A stretch of DNA of 64,000 bases, taken from assembly GCA_034432755.1 (NCBI GenBank), contig DAOUBQ010000091.1, forward strand, positions 4,605-68,604. Reading direction: 5' to 3'. Made by a program: the position numbers and the translations under genes. Below the pieces are notes generated by a model. That model ran no database searches. It was not told where the DNA came from and was given only the letters and a program-made list of their open reading frames with translations. This DNA is from UBA5195 sp034432755 (GTDB taxonomy: Bacteria; Chloroflexota; Anaerolineae; Anaerolineales; Villigracilaceae). This document shows positions 43,032 through 51,588 of this stretch, piece by piece (within the stretch, counting starts at the first letter, position 1; each line of letters begins with the position of its first letter).

Positions 43032-43748
43032 ATGATGAATTCTACCGTTGCTCACACCCTGGTCGAACTCAACCACCGCTTCTACGCCGAGTTTGGGAAG
43101 AATTTCTCAGCCACGCGCCAGCGCATCCAACCGGGCGCGCGCAACATTATTTCGAGACTGCAAGGAAACGAGCGGATTCTCGACTTGGGATGTGGCAACG
43201 GTGAGTTGGCGCGCGCCCTTGCTCGGGGCGGGTTCCACGGCGAATATCTCGGCCTGGATTTCAGCCTGCCCCTGCTTCGAGACGCAGAGTCCCAACCCGG
43301 AGCCTTCCTGGCCCACTTCCGCGCCGTTGACCTGACCTCCTCCGACTGGTCACTGAGGACTGATAACTGGTCACTCATTACTGCCTTTGCCGTCCTTCAT
43401 CATATTCCCTCGCATGAACTACGCCTGAACATGCTGCGGCAGGTTCATCGGCTATTATCTCCTGGCGGGCAATTCATTCTCTCAAACTGGCAATTCTTGC
43501 ACAGTGAAAAACTCAAACGGCGCATCCAGCCCTGGGAAACGGTCGGACTCTCAGTGGCGGACGTGGACGAGGGAGACTACCTGCTCGATTGGCGGGCCGG
43601 CGGCCGCGGGCTGCGCTACGCGCATCACTTTTCAGCCGAAGAACTCGCCCAATTAGCCACTGAGGCAGGATTCAGCGTGGAAGAGTCCTTCCTTTCTGAC
43701 GGCGAAAACGGGCGGCTGGGACTCTATCAAACCTGGCGCAAAGGATAA
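43032..43748 (+). CDS. Class I SAM-dependent methyltransferase
   Basis: The 238 residues carry motif I RILDLGCGNGELARALA (residues about 47-60), the acidic residue of motif II in YLGLDFS, and FAVLHHIPSHE (motif IV/post II). The C-terminal RYAHHFSAEELAQLATEAGF resembles ALKBH8/Trm9-type RNA methyltransferases, but this is a weak hint. In frame lies a 42-base tandem array (43345-43386) giving DWSLRTDNWSLIT between strands. Starts ATG 43032 or 43035; the TTG before it is unlikely. The next gene begins three bases after the stop. Confidence 0.8.
   Translation: MMNSTVAHTLVELNHRFYAEFGKNFSATRQRIQPGARNIISRLQGNERILDLGCGNGELARALARGGFHGEYLGLDFSLPLLRDAESQPGAFLAHFRAVDLTSSDWSLRTDNWSLITAFAVLHHIPSHELRLNMLRQVHRLLSPGGQFILSNWQFLHSEKLKRRIQPWETVGLSVADVDEGDYLLDWRAGGRGLRYAHHFSAEELAQLATEAGFSVEESFLSDGENGRLGLYQTWRKG
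43345..43386. repeat. Tandem 7-bp (ACTGNNN) array in a methyltransferase coding frame
   Basis: Six heptamers: ACTGGTC, ACTGAGG, ACTGATA, ACTGGTC, ACTCATT, ACTGCCT. The 42 bases are exactly 14 codons. The encoded Trp/Ser-rich stretch is extra compared with a minimal Rossmann fold at this loop. Confidence 0.85.
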
Positions 43749-43751
43749 GCG

Positions 43752-44978
43752 ATGAAATTATCCCCCAAGCGCAGCGCGATGGCTTTCGTGACCATTTTCT
43801 TCCTGGGCATCTTCCTGCAACTCTATTGGTATGGCCTGCTGATGGCGCAAACCGGCGGTTCGGTGGATTTTCTGAAAGATACCGATTTCCGCATCCTCTA
43901 CACCGCCGGGCAGATTGCGCGTGAAGGGGACTGGAACGCAGTCTACGACTTGGAGCGCCAATTGGCAACCCAACGCCAGATGACCGGCCGGCCGCTGGAG
44001 ATGGCAGATGTGTTGCCCTTCAACCATCCGCCCATGCTGTTGCCCCTGCAAGGGCTGGTTTCGCTGGCCGATTACCAGGCCGCCTACCTGCTTTGGGCGG
44101 GCGTTTCGGCGCTCATCAGCATCCTGAATGCCTGGCTGGTTTGGCAGCTGACGCGCCGCGCGGGCTGGCCGGGGCTGCCCGCCGCTTTTTTTGCGGTTCA
44201 GTCCTTTCTGTTCTACCCGATTTTCGTCAGCATCAACAAAGGGCAAGATACGGTCTTTGCGCTCATCGGGCTGACGGTTCTGCTGCGCGCCTTGCAGCAA
44301 GGCCAGGAGAAACTTTCGGGGCTGGGATTGGCCGTGTTGACCCTGCGTCCACAGTTCGCGCTGCCGCTGGCCGTCCCCTTTCTGTTCCGGCAACGAAAAA
44401 CCTGGTGGTGGTTTGTTGGGTTTGCTGTTGCGCTGGTGATTTACAGCGTGCTGATGGTTGGCCTGAAAGGAGTCACCGACTTTCTGCATTTGCTGGCGCT
44501 CACCTCCAGCAATGAGACCGTCCTGATTCATCATGCCGATATGTATAACCTGAAAGGGCTGCTATTACGGCTCTTCCCGCCAATCACCATTGCAGAGGCT
44601 TCGGGCGTAGCATGGGCGGTCTTTGCGCTGGTTCTGGTGCTTTTGTGCTGGCAGTGGGCGCGCGCAGAACGGGTGGAATTTCACCACATCAGCCTGGCCG
44701 CCACCCTCAGCCTGTTTGCCTCGCCACACCTGCACTATCACGACCTCAGTTTCCTGTTCATCTCGACCCTGGGTCTATGCCTGGCCCTGACGGCCAAAGG
44801 CAGGCTCAGCCCACATCAAGCCGCCCTGCTCCTGCTGGCCGAGTCGTTCTACCTGGCAATCGTCCACATGACCCCGGCCAATTATGGGGGCGTGTACCTG
44901 CTCATGCTTGGGCTGGCAATCCTGGCCGGGGTGGTGGGCAAAATATCTCCAAAATCACTTTCCGCAAGCACAGCATGA
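43752..44978 (+). CDS. GT87-family (DUF2029) membrane glycosyltransferase
   Basis: The 408 residues have about ten helices. The family landmarks are present: FLKDTDFRILYTAG after helix 1 with the acidic pair, FNHPPMLLPLQGL, SINKGQDTVFALIGLTVLL and LTLRPQFALPLAVPFL. Characterised GT87 enzymes are polyprenyl-phosphomannose-dependent alpha-mannosyltransferases of actinobacterial lipoglycans; a mannan-type role is a reasonable inference here. It is coupled to a paralogue downstream (ATGA overlap) and to a methyltransferase upstream. Confidence 0.85.
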   Translation: MKLSPKRSAMAFVTIFFLGIFLQLYWYGLLMAQTGGSVDFLKDTDFRILYTAGQIAREGDWNAVYDLERQLATQRQMTGRPLEMADVLPFNHPPMLLPLQGLVSLADYQAAYLLWAGVSALISILNAWLVWQLTRRAGWPGLPAAFFAVQSFLFYPIFVSINKGQDTVFALIGLTVLLRALQQGQEKLSGLGLAVLTLRPQFALPLAVPFLFRQRKTWWWFVGFAVALVIYSVLMVGLKGVTDFLHLLALTSSNETVLIHHADMYNLKGLLLRLFPPITIAEASGVAWAVFALVLVLLCWQWARAERVEFHHISLAATLSLFASPHLHYHDLSFLFISTLGLCLALTAKGRLSPHQAALLLLAESFYLAIVHMTPANYGGVYLLMLGLAILAGVVGKISPKSLSASTA

Positions 44979-46204
44979 AAGCCAAACTGACCTACTTCCT
45001 GGAAAGGTACTGGATGGCGCTGGCCTTGCTGGTCATGCTGCCGGTCTACTGGAACATTGCCGTTCTTAACGAACAGCGCGTTGATTACATCAACAACGGC
45101 TTCTTCAAGTTTTGGCTGGCTGGTTACATGACCTGGACGCCCGAACATCCCTATTCGCTGGAAGATTGGGATGCCGGCCACAAACAATTTGGCGCGACCT
45201 GGATGGACGAAAAGCGCTTTGCCTATCCGCTCCCGCTGGCACTGATTGTCGCTCCGCTGGGTCTCCTGCCCATCCCAACTGCCTACATCCTGTGGGATTT
45301 TCTGGCGCAAACCCTGATTGCGGCCTGCCTGCTCTGGCTGGCGACCCACTGGGAGGGCCTGAACCGCCGCCTGTATGTCCTGTTCCTGCTCGTGGCGGCC
45401 ACGCTCAATGGAAATATTTACCTGGGACTGATGACCGGCACACTGGCCGCACTCTTCTTGGCTTTCCTGACCCTGGCCTTGTTCTTCCTGGAAAGAAAAC
45501 ATGACCTGAGGGCGGGTTTTTTCTTGGCTCTAGTCATTCTCAAGCCGCCGCTGGTCACGATTCTCGTTTTATTGGGCGTGTGGCTGCTCTTCAGCCGCCG
45601 CTGGCGCGTCGTCGGCGGGATGGCAATTGGTGGACTGTTGCTGCTGGTGGTTGGCTTCTTGCAAGACCCTCAGTGGCTGCAAAAATTCCTCGGCACTGGC
45701 GATAGCCTGCTCGGAATGCGGCTCGGACACCAGCCCACCATCCTCAGTTATACCCGCCTGGCCTGCGGGGGCGATCTATCCTGCGCCATGACCTGGTACG
45801 GCGTGATTGCGCTTTTACTTGTGGCACTGTTTGCCTTCATTCTCTGGAGAACCCATGCGCGGCTGAATCCGTTGCAAGCCTTCAGCCTGGCAATTCCGCT
45901 TGGCTTGCTGCTCCCCCCCTACATTTGGTCTTACGACTACACCCTGCTCGTCATCCCGATTGCCTACGTTGCTTTTGAAATGGTGCGCCGCCAGAAAACC
46001 TATATCTACGCTACCTTATTCCTGCTGGTTCTCACCGCGCTGGCGCTGGCTGGCCTGATCCTGTTCTGGATGAATCCTGACAATGATGCGCTCACCATCC
46101 AACGCGACATGTGGAGTATTTGGAGCGGTCTATATGTGCTGGCTGCCGCCTGGTGGCTGGCACTGCGCCTCCCGTCAGAATCTGCTGCCGATGTAGCCCG
46201 ATAA
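44975..46204 (+). CDS. GT87-family (DUF2029) membrane glycosyltransferase, second copy
   Basis: The 409-residue paralogue shows YINNGFFKFWLAGYM, EKRFAYPLPLALIVAPLGLL, TLNGNIYLGLMTGTLAALFL and LVILKPPLVTILVLLGVWLL, in the same order as its neighbour. The acidic pair after helix 1 seen in the neighbour is not obvious here (VDYINNGFF), so catalytic activity is less sure. The ATG at 44975 overlaps the upstream stop; the longer in-frame extension to 44612 lies inside the upstream gene. Confidence 0.8.
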   Translation: MKAKLTYFLERYWMALALLVMLPVYWNIAVLNEQRVDYINNGFFKFWLAGYMTWTPEHPYSLEDWDAGHKQFGATWMDEKRFAYPLPLALIVAPLGLLPIPTAYILWDFLAQTLIAACLLWLATHWEGLNRRLYVLFLLVAATLNGNIYLGLMTGTLAALFLAFLTLALFFLERKHDLRAGFFLALVILKPPLVTILVLLGVWLLFSRRWRVVGGMAIGGLLLLVVGFLQDPQWLQKFLGTGDSLLGMRLGHQPTILSYTRLACGGDLSCAMTWYGVIALLLVALFAFILWRTHARLNPLQAFSLAIPLGLLLPPYIWSYDYTLLVIPIAYVAFEMVRRQKTYIYATLFLLVLTALALAGLILFWMNPDNDALTIQRDMWSIWSGLYVLAAAWWLALRLPSESAADVAR

Positions 46205-46469
46205 AAACCATCGAAAAATAAAGCCCTTTTTCCAGTTGGAAGTGGTTGCTTTTAATGAATCCGCATCAAAATTGCGATTATTTTGATGAAATTGATGCGC
46301 AGACGCCCTGCAATGTGATTCGATTAATAATTCTCATAAAAACTTGATTGCCCCCAACCCTTTACAGGGTGATGGTTTGTTGTATCATTCACACCCGTTG
46401 GCGTTTTCCGGCTTTTTCTAAACCGGGGGACGCTGATAAATTTTAACCCGCCGAAAGGATGTTTTATGA
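46205..46469 (+). promoter_or_regulatory. Promoter and 80-base leader of the SET-domain gene
   Basis: TTTACA (46361-46366) and TATCAT (46383-46388) are 16 bases apart. The leader after it can fold GCGTTTTCCGG against CCGGGGGACGC (46404-46433, several G-U pairs). The rest of the 265-base spacer is A/T-rich and has no gene. Confidence 0.5.
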
Positions 46470-47042
46470 ATGTACGAACAGCCGAGCTCGTATCTGTCGC
46501 CTAAGATTCAGGCCCGCCCGAAAGCCAATGGCAATGGGAACGGCATTTTCGCCCAGGAACCCCTTAAAAAAGGTGAACTCCTTGCCGTTTTCGGGGGCGT
46601 CGTTTATGAATGGGACGCCTTCATCCACCTCCCTGAACGGGAACGCAGTCTGTGCATCCAGGTTGAAGACAATCATTTCCTGGTGCCGCGCCCCATTGGG
46701 GATGGAGACTATGTCAATCACTGCTGCAATCCAAATGCCGGGCTTTCGGGACAGATAGCGCTCGTAGCCATGCGAGACATTCAACCCGGCGAAGAAATTT
46801 GCTTCGACTACGCCATGAGCGACACCCGTCCGTATGATGAGTTCCCCTGTAACTGCGGCGCGCCCAATTGCCGTCACTACGTCACCGGGCTCGACTGGCA
46901 GTTGCCCGAACTTCAAAAACGCTATGCCGGTTACTTTGCGCCGCATGTCCAGCGCAAAATAGACGCCTTGCGCGCTGCCCGCCGCCTCGAGCGTTATCGC
47001 TACACTGGGGTTGCGCCGGCTACCCCTGTTCGATATGATTAA
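46470..47042 (+). CDS. SET-domain protein, putative protein-lysine methyltransferase
   Basis: The 190-residue protein is a complete small SET domain. The N-terminal NGNGIFAQEPLKKGELL is the glycine-rich SAM motif, YVNHCCNPNAG (around residue 82-90) replaces the usual NHSC with NHCC, and EEICFDYAMSD gives the catalytic Tyr region. A post-SET cysteine cluster CNCGAPNCRHYV would bind zinc with a fourth Cys from the core. SET proteins are mainly eukaryotic; bacterial ones are often acquired. The target is unknown. It has its own promoter and terminator and no operon partner. Start ATG 46470 is preceded by GAAAGGATG at a long spacing. Confidence 0.88.
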   Translation: MYEQPSSYLSPKIQARPKANGNGNGIFAQEPLKKGELLAVFGGVVYEWDAFIHLPERERSLCIQVEDNHFLVPRPIGDGDYVNHCCNPNAGLSGQIALVAMRDIQPGEEICFDYAMSDTRPYDEFPCNCGAPNCRHYVTGLDWQLPELQKRYAGYFAPHVQRKIDALRAARRLERYRYTGVAPATPVRYD

Positions 47043-47056
47043 GTTCTCAGAAGTAA

Positions 47057-47101
47057 AATGAAAGGACAGCCACCCTGGGTGACTGTCCTTTCATTTTTTT
47101 T
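47057..47101 (+). terminator. Rho-independent terminator after the SET gene
   Basis: AATGAAAGGACAG pairs with CTGTCCTTTCATT (13 bp), with an inner CACCC/GGGTG extension, followed by TTTTTTTT. Confidence 0.92.
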
Positions 47102-47199
47102 TGATGCCTCGCAACCTGCCCTCTCTGCAAAAATTTGCAGATTTGAACAAGGGCTGATATGATACAGGCCATGTTGCTCACTTTCGGAGAAAAATCCGC

Positions 47200-47571
47200 A
47201 TGACCCTGCGCACTGGCATTGACCTGTGCGAAATTCCCCGCTTGCGCGAGGCCGCCCAGCGTCGAGGTGAGCGCTTTCTGGCGCGCGTGTTTACCGCCAC
47301 CGAGCGCAAAGAATGCGGCGAAAACTATGCCTCTTTGGCCGCCCGTTTTGCGGCCAAAGAGGCAGTGGCCAAAGCGCTGGGAACCGGCCTCGGCCCGGTT
47401 TCCTTTACCGAAATCGAAATCACGCGCGGCGAGAACCGCGAACCCATTTTGCGCCTGCACGGCAAAGCTTTAGAACGCGCCCTTGCGCTCAACCTGACCG
47501 AATGGGCCATTAGCCTGAGTCATACGCAGGAATATGCGCTGGCTTCGGTGGTGGCAATCGGGCAGCCTTGA
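47200..47571 (+). CDS. acpS: Holo-[acyl-carrier-protein] synthase
   Basis: AcpS transfers 4'-phosphopantetheine from CoA to the acyl carrier protein. The 123 residues show RTGIDLCEIPRLREA with the metal-binding Asp, AARFAAKEAVAKALGTGLG with the Glu and Lys of the active site, and WAISLSHTQEYALASVVA near the end. Length is normal. TATGAT near 47157 could be its -10 box. ATG at 47200 follows GGAGAAAAATCCGC. Confidence 0.95.
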   Translation: MTLRTGIDLCEIPRLREAAQRRGERFLARVFTATERKECGENYASLAARFAAKEAVAKALGTGLGPVSFTEIEITRGENREPILRLHGKALERALALNLTEWAISLSHTQEYALASVVAIGQP

Positions 47572-47636
47572 TGGTCCGCCTGGTGTTTCAGCGCAGCGCG
47601 CCTCAACTGCGCAATCCACCGTTTTAAACTCAAGTT

Positions 47637-49256
47637 ATGACCCTCAAAGATATTCTCGGAAAAATCCCCTATTCCGCCGACCTGTACGACGCCATTCGCC
47701 CCGTTCGGCCCAAGACGCGCTATAACCTGTCACAATTGCAGGCGTATTTGCCGGCGGCTGTCGAACAGGTCAAAACCGGGCTGATACAACACCCAACAGG
47801 CAGAATTTTTCACCCCGTTGGAAAAAAAATCGTCCTGTTTGCAACCTTGCATTATTGGGTCGAGCAGGCTGCCATCATGGGGCTGGCGCTGCGCGGGATG
47901 GGGCATGATGTGACCATTGCCTACCTGCCCTATGGCAACTGGGACAAGGAAATCAACGCCTTCGACCTGCGCCGCCAGGATTTGTATACCCGCCGCGTGT
48001 TGGCTCCACTGAAGGGGTTAATTCGCTGCGTGTCGCTGCTGGGCCTTGGTCGAGTAGATGGCGGGTCGCGATACCCTCGCCGCCGTATTGAGACCTTGCC
48101 CGAGGCGCTCAAAACAGCCATCGAAACAGCCTCCGCTTTCGATACGATGTACACGCTTCAGGAGGAGGATTTCGATCGGAAATCCGAGTTATACAGGCTC
48201 CGGGTAGTAAGAAACGAGCAAGCCGCTTTGGCGGCGTTCCGTTTGTTGTCCGAATCTCGCCCCGAAACGGTACTCATCCCCAATGGTCTCGTCACCGAAC
48301 TGGGCATTTTCTACCAGGTGGCGCGTTATCTCGACCTGATGACCGTCACCTACGAATTTAACGACCAGCGTGAGCAAATCTGGCTCTCGCAAAACGACAT
48401 TGTGATGCGCCAGAACACGGATGGGCTGTGGGCTGCGAAGGGACACATCCCACTGACCGATGCCGAGCGCGAAAAAATTGCCGCGCTGGAAGATGCCCGC
48501 ACCAGCGCCAGGAAATACGGCAAAGGGACGCGCTTTTGGCAGGATGTTGCATCGGTGGGCGGCGAGAAGTTGCGCGCCGACTTGGGGCTGGATGATCGCC
48601 CGGTCGTTTTGCTGGCAACCAACGTGTTGGGCGATAGCCTCACGCTGGGGCGCAACATTTTTACCGCATCTATGGCTGAGTGGATTGAGAAAACCATCCA
48701 ATATTTCGCGCGGCGGCCCGATGTGCAACTGGTGGTGCGCATTCACCCTGGCGAGCGGCTGATGAAAGGCCCCTCCATGCTCGGTGTGATTGAGCGTGCC
48801 TTGCCAGAACGCCCCGCACACCTTCATGTTATTGGGCCGAACGAAAAAGTAAATACCTACGACTTGATGGAAATTGCCTCGTTGGGGCTGGCTTATACCA
48901 CTACCGTTGGCATGGAGATGGCAATGCGCGGCGTACCGGTTATCCTGGCCGGGCAGACGCATTACCGCGGGCGCGGGTTCACTTATGACCCCCAAAGTTA
49001 TGATGAGTATTTTGGCTGGTTGAATACCCTGTTAACGGCTCAACCGGTTCAGCGCTTAACTGAAAAACAGGTCGAAACCGCCTGGAATTACGCCTACCGC
49101 TTCTTTTTCGACTTTCCGTTGGACTTTCCCTGGCGTCTGATGCACTTTTGGAAGGATTACGAAACCTGGCCTCTGGCGCGGGTTTTGTCGGAGGAAGGCC
49201 GGGCCGCATTTGGGAAAGCCTTCGACGCCCTGGCAGGAAAGTCGTTGGAGTGGTAA
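47637..49256 (+). CDS. Capsule-polysaccharide-type glycosyltransferase (KpsC/KpsS-like fold)
   Basis: The 539-residue protein has the GT-B-like KIVLFATLHYWVEQAAIMGL at about residue 60 and a C-terminal domain with LVVRIHPGERLMKGP, DLMEIASLGLAYTTTVGMEM and AMRGVPVILAGQTHYRGRGF. This RIHP...TTVGMEMA...GVP arrangement is seen in capsule export/synthesis proteins such as the KpsC/KpsS-type Kdo transferases and related CDP-glycerol transferases. Donor and acceptor are unknown. In frame at 48048-48095 is a GGTCGAG...GAGACC element (GRVDGGSRYPRRRIET) between the two domains. No close operon partner. Confidence 0.65.
   Translation: MTLKDILGKIPYSADLYDAIRPVRPKTRYNLSQLQAYLPAAVEQVKTGLIQHPTGRIFHPVGKKIVLFATLHYWVEQAAIMGLALRGMGHDVTIAYLPYGNWDKEINAFDLRRQDLYTRRVLAPLKGLIRCVSLLGLGRVDGGSRYPRRRIETLPEALKTAIETASAFDTMYTLQEEDFDRKSELYRLRVVRNEQAALAAFRLLSESRPETVLIPNGLVTELGIFYQVARYLDLMTVTYEFNDQREQIWLSQNDIVMRQNTDGLWAAKGHIPLTDAEREKIAALEDARTSARKYGKGTRFWQDVASVGGEKLRADLGLDDRPVVLLATNVLGDSLTLGRNIFTASMAEWIEKTIQYFARRPDVQLVVRIHPGERLMKGPSMLGVIERALPERPAHLHVIGPNEKVNTYDLMEIASLGLAYTTTVGMEMAMRGVPVILAGQTHYRGRGFTYDPQSYDEYFGWLNTLLTAQPVQRLTEKQVETAWNYAYRFFFDFPLDFPWRLMHFWKDYETWPLARVLSEEGRAAFGKAFDALAGKSLEW
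48048..48095. repeat. GGTCGAG...GAGACC element in a coding frame
   Basis: The 48 bases begin GGTCGAGTAGATGGCGGG and end GCCGCCGTATTGAGACC, matching the ends of the elements in the nuoD-nuoE spacer. It adds 16 codons, mostly basic residues, without a stop. Confidence 0.65.
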
Positions 49257-49379
49257 TTTCAAGAGATTTAAACACGAAGAGATGTTGCAAATTAACAAAT
49301 TAATCGTAACTACCTGCCCATTTGCTCAGAGTTTAGAACTGGCTGCCCTGCGGTACAAAACCGTAGGCGAGAAATGGCG

Positions 49380-49448
49380 CAGCGCGAGATTTATCTTGCC
49401 TTTGGCGCAGGCATCCAAACTATGGGGTGCGACATGAATCTCGCGCTA
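49380..49448. mobile_element. MITE-like element, 69 bp with 12-bp terminal inverted repeats
   Basis: The left end CAGCGCGAGATT and right end AATCTCGCGCTA are inverted repeats with one mismatch. Between them lie TATCTTGCCTTTGGCGC and TATGGGGTGCGACATG. A second, oppositely oriented copy is at 40701. There is no coding capacity, so movement would need a transposase in trans. The remaining spacer 49257-49553 has no gene. Confidence 0.65.
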
Positions 49449-49553
49449 CGAAACCCCCTCTCTGGATTGCTGGAATAATTTGGAAAAGTACAATATCTCG
49501 CACCACTTTTACACAACAATTGAGATACCTCCTTTTGCTTAAAGGTTTTCAAA

Positions 49554-50387
49554 ATGATGAATACGAAACAAAAAGTACGCGAATTCTATGACGAAATCGG
49601 CTGGCAGCAGGAAGCCGACGGCAACTATCAGAACGCCCGCTACGAAGACCTGCGCCCCGTCTCGGCGGAATACATTCACAAAACCCGGCTGCGCGTCAAC
49701 GACGGGTTGATTCCGACCGGGAAACTGATGCTCGATGCCGGCTCTGGCCCGGTGCAATATGACGACTACCTGACCTATTCCAAAGGCTATCAGCGCCGCG
49801 TTTGCCTCGATATTTCCCTCCAGGCTCTGCGCGAAGCCCGCACCCGCCTCGGCGAACATGGATTGTTCGTGGTGGGTGATTTAGCCAACCTGCCCTTCAA
49901 GGCCGAGGCCTTCGATGGCGAAGTCTCAATGCACGCCATTCATCACCTGCCGCTGGAGGAACACCCCAGGGCCTATGCCGAACTCTATCGTGTTTTGGCC
50001 CCTGGCCGGGCAGGAGTCATCGTCAACGGCTGGCACGACCCCTTTCTTATCCGGGCTGCTGAGCCGTTAATTGGCCTGATGCGCCGCTTGAGCGGGCGCG
50101 GCGCTAAAAAGAAAAAGGACTGGCTCAACGAAATTGATCCCGCAGGGACGTTCATTGCCAAATTGACCCCCGATTGGCTCAAACGCGAAATCGGGAGCAA
50201 GATTCCGCTCGAAATTCGCCCCTGGCGCAGCCTTTCCACCCGTATTTTGCGCTGGTTCATTCATCCCAGGCGAGGCGGGCAAGCCATTTTGCGCTTCGTC
50301 TTTTGGCTGGAGGGCGTTTTTCCCCGGTTTTTCGCAGAACATGGGCAGTACCCCATGGTCATCATCCGCAAACAAAACCATCTGTAA
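49554..50387 (+). CDS. Class I SAM-dependent methyltransferase
   Basis: The 277 residues contain GKLMLDAGSGPVQYDDYL (motif I with a Gly-rich loop), RVCLDISLQALREARTRLG (acidic residue at the end of strand 2), FDGEVSMHAIHHLPLEE and a C-terminal extension of about 110 basic residues (LSGRGAKKKKDWLNE, TRILRWFIHPRRG). The substrate is not indicated. Two adjacent ATGs at 49554 and 49557 follow CTTAAAGGTTTTCAAA. Confidence 0.8.
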   Translation: MMNTKQKVREFYDEIGWQQEADGNYQNARYEDLRPVSAEYIHKTRLRVNDGLIPTGKLMLDAGSGPVQYDDYLTYSKGYQRRVCLDISLQALREARTRLGEHGLFVVGDLANLPFKAEAFDGEVSMHAIHHLPLEEHPRAYAELYRVLAPGRAGVIVNGWHDPFLIRAAEPLIGLMRRLSGRGAKKKKDWLNEIDPAGTFIAKLTPDWLKREIGSKIPLEIRPWRSLSTRILRWFIHPRRGGQAILRFVFWLEGVFPRFFAEHGQYPMVIIRKQNHL

Positions 50388-50474
50388 GCGTTCGCTCTCG
50401 CCGTAACAGGGCCGCCGCAGCGCGTAACCGGCCTGCAGCCAACCGATTGACCCCGTTTAATCCAGTAAAATCCC

Positions 50475-50502
50475 CTGTGTTCACTGCCCACTGATCACTG
50501 AC
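50475..50502. repeat. Tandem 7-bp (CACTGNN) array before a lipoprotein gene
   Basis: CACTGCC, CACTGAT and CACTGAC follow CTGTGTT in register. It lies in the 5' region of the BMP-like gene, 15 bases before its start. Confidence 0.7.
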
Positions 50503-50516
50503 AACCGGAGATACCC

Positions 50517-51545
50517 GTGCGCCGATTTCTCGCTCTTCTTCTCATCCTGACCCTGCTAACAGCTTGTACGCCCTCCACCGCGACTCCCTCCTCGCCGGAG
50601 ACAACTTCCGTTTCCCAAGCCACCGCCACACCCCAACCGACCGCAGGCCCCACGCCAACGCCTGCCCCGCCGCTGGTTATTTTGGTACTGCCTGCCGATT
50701 TGAACGATGAAGATTCGCAGGCCTACCAGGCGGCTGTGTATGACCTGGCCCAGGCAAACGGCTATCGCTTTCAGGTGCGTAACCAACTGACGGAAGCCGA
50801 CCTCGAACCGGCCTTGAAAATGGTGATTGCCCTGCCACCCGACCCTGGCCTGGCTGCCCTGGCCGCTGCTGCCCCTCAGACTCAGTTTTTGGCTGTTAAC
50901 ATTCCCGAAATTCAGCCGGGGGGCAACCTCAGCGTTTTGGGGGGTGATTCTATCCGCGCCGACCAGGTGGCTTTTATGGCTGGTTACATTGGCGCAATGG
51001 TGACGGAGGATTTCTTTCAGGTTGGCGCCATGCTCAAAAAAGATTCGCCCGAATCGCCCGTCATTCAGAAAGCATTCACCACGGGGCGAACATATTACTG
51101 CGGGCGCTGCCTGCCGATTGGCTGGTACACCCAATATACCTACCCGGCGTTTATCGAAGTCCCCGACGATGCCAAACCGGCTGAATACAGCGCCTATTCA
51201 GACTTTCTGATTATCCAGAAAAAGGTCCAAACGGTCTTCCTCCAGGCTGGCCTGGATACGCCCGAACTGTTGCAGTACCTTTCAACCGTCGGCGTATTGA
51301 TGATTGGCACGCAGTCACCCGTCAAAAAGGTGAATGGTTGGGTAGTTACACTCCAGCCGGATTATCTCGAAGCCTTGAAATCTGCCTTTCCAGCAATGGC
51401 TGCCGGGCAGGGCGGGCGTGTCTTTTCGGCTCCGCTCTCTTTGAGCGATATCAACCCCGAATTGTTTAGCCCTGGTAAACAGATGGATGCCCGCCGCGTG
51501 TTAGACGACCTGTTGCGCGGGTACATTGATACGGGTGCGCAGTGA
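50517..51545 (+). CDS. Basic-membrane-protein (BMP/PnrA)-like lipoprotein
   Basis: The N-terminus LLLILTLLTACTPSTATP is a lipobox with Cys17, followed by a Thr/Pro linker to about residue 50. The body matches the periplasmic-binding fold of Bmp/PnrA proteins (AADLNDEDSQAYQAAVYDL, NLSVLGGDSIRADQVAFMAGYIGAM and VLMIGTQSPV), which bind nucleosides for ABC uptake. No permease or ATPase is adjacent, so it may be a stand-alone sensor or orphan. The start is GTG after CCGGAGATACCC, and a terminator follows. Confidence 0.75.
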   Translation: MRRFLALLLILTLLTACTPSTATPSSPETTSVSQATATPQPTAGPTPTPAPPLVILVLPADLNDEDSQAYQAAVYDLAQANGYRFQVRNQLTEADLEPALKMVIALPPDPGLAALAAAAPQTQFLAVNIPEIQPGGNLSVLGGDSIRADQVAFMAGYIGAMVTEDFFQVGAMLKKDSPESPVIQKAFTTGRTYYCGRCLPIGWYTQYTYPAFIEVPDDAKPAEYSAYSDFLIIQKKVQTVFLQAGLDTPELLQYLSTVGVLMIGTQSPVKKVNGWVVTLQPDYLEALKSAFPAMAAGQGGRVFSAPLSLSDINPELFSPGKQMDARRVLDDLLRGYIDTGAQ

Positions 51546-51551
51546 AGTCGC

Positions 51552-51588
51552 ACGTCCCGAAAGATGAGAACTTTCGGGACGTTTTTTT
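51552..51588 (+). terminator. Rho-independent terminator after the BMP-like gene
   Basis: ACGTCCCGAAAG pairs with CTTTCGGGACGT (12 bp) with a seven-base loop and TTTTTT. It shares its stem core with the 42986 terminator although the genes differ. Confidence 0.92.

Noticed and set aside
50388..50516. TTGACC and TAAAAT before the BMP-like gene as a promoter
   Set aside because: The spacer is only 13 bases, too short for a standard sigma-70 promoter.
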